DNA of 64,000 bases from positions 24,414 through 88,413 of the forward strand of contig JAUWMI010000012.1 in NCBI GenBank assembly GCA_030613245.1. Direction: 5' to 3'. Every line of letters starts with the position of its first letter. Within the stretch, counting starts at the first letter, position 1. The DNA comes from Candidatus Sumerlaeota bacterium. GTDB lineage: Bacteria > Sumerlaeota > Sumerlaeia > MWCT01 > JAUWMI01. The position numbers were made by a program, and so were the translations under genes. Below the pieces are notes generated by a model that saw only the letters and a program-made list of their open reading frames with translations, searched no databases and was not told the DNA's origin. Below, piece after piece: positions 63,783-64,000 of the stretch.

Positions 63783-64000
63783 TCCGCACTGATCAGATTA
63801 TTTAGATCGGAGGTGAAGGCGACGCAGGAGTTGACCGTTTGATCAAAGCTCCGATCAACACCAGCATATAGCTTAAAACGAATTTCTGAGCTTATTTTGT
63901 TATACTCCACCCGAAAACCGATACCATTGGCAACGCACAAATCAGTGATTGCCTTGTAAAGCTTTTCGCCTTGAAACTGAGTTTCTGCCGTTAAAGCGGT
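63690..64000 (-). CDS. siphovirus Gp37-like tail protein fragment (partial)
   Basis: On the minus strand the frame is open from the window edge and reads TAETQFQGEKLYKAITDLC, then GIGFRVEYN, LYAGVDRSFDQ, FTSDLNNLISADYIES and CLVAGESGIGNVRTTVEVG. This order (glycine-rich receptor-like segment, GVDR, DNLLSS-like, LVAGE) matches the Siphovirus ReqiPepy6 Gp37-like tail family as I know it. Homology ends at about 63690, where the sequence becomes the antisense of the Pro/Thr repeat. Only a middle piece of the gene is here; a prophage would lie to the right. Confidence 0.6.

Noticed and set aside
1..64000. tRNA or rRNA genes
   Set aside because: No T-arm plus acceptor-stem combination or rRNA-like block was found by eye on either strand.

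Overview
The window is one contiguous piece of a diderm (Gram-negative-type) bacterial chromosome. It has lpxB, TolC-type and HtrA-type envelope genes, type IV pilus genes (pilT, many prepilin-like genes) and strong AGGAGG ribosome-binding sites. No rRNA, tRNA or CRISPR is visible. The mix of lone housekeeping genes, large secreted proteins with Pro-Thr linkers, GspG-like pilins and many dispersed palindromes suits an uncultured candidate-phylum bacterium (Sumerlaeota-, Hydrogenedentota- or Omnitrophota-like). That placement is a guess from gene style, not a result.

Layout. 1-5.8 kb: rhomboid protease, a secreted TPR protein, a polyprenyl-phosphate sugar transferase, a Gfo/Idh oxidoreductase and lpxB (an envelope glycolipid cluster). 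5.9-12.2 kb: zinc dehydrogenase, mnmA, an unknown 442-residue protein, queH and a NamZ/DUF1343 muramidase. 12.2-23 kb: three related prepilin-like units. Each has a similar leader with a sigma-54 (GG-N10-GC) promoter, PilV/PilW-like genes, a PilX-like gene, and a related tail that carries a good terminator in two of the three. The first unit is partly decayed. 23-29.8 kb: argH, a purple-acid-phosphatase-like protein, nadB and a lone cofG-like radical SAM gene. 29.9-41.5 kb: a MacAB-like ABC exporter (ATPase, permease, lipoprotein adaptor), two secreted proteins and a TolC-like lipoprotein. 41.8-48 kb: def, a Ycf46-like AAA ATPase, a pseudopilin, a pilin-related small protein, a BMP-family binding protein, rnhB and yraN. 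48.1-50.5 kb: a TIR / NB-ARC / TPR protein, a candidate immune receptor. 51-55.1 kb: pilT, a bifunctional-nuclease-family protein, an HtrA protease and an M24 aminopeptidase.

55.1-64 kb is an accessory region. It holds secreted repeat proteins, a C10 cysteine peptidase, a cohesin/dockerin protein, a duplicated 3' fragment of the M24 gene, a consensus promoter driving a possible small RNA, a frameshifted FHA pseudogene, a seven-repeat VCBS/FG-GAP protein and, at the right edge, a phage tail-gene fragment in antisense, joined to the VCBS gene inside a Pro-Thr-coding repeat.

Scattered through intergenic spaces are about ten palindromes that share the end GTAGGG(G/A)C. They look like REP-type elements whose mobilising gene is not in the window. 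Coordinates of promoters and repeats were read by eye; no search or alignment program was run.
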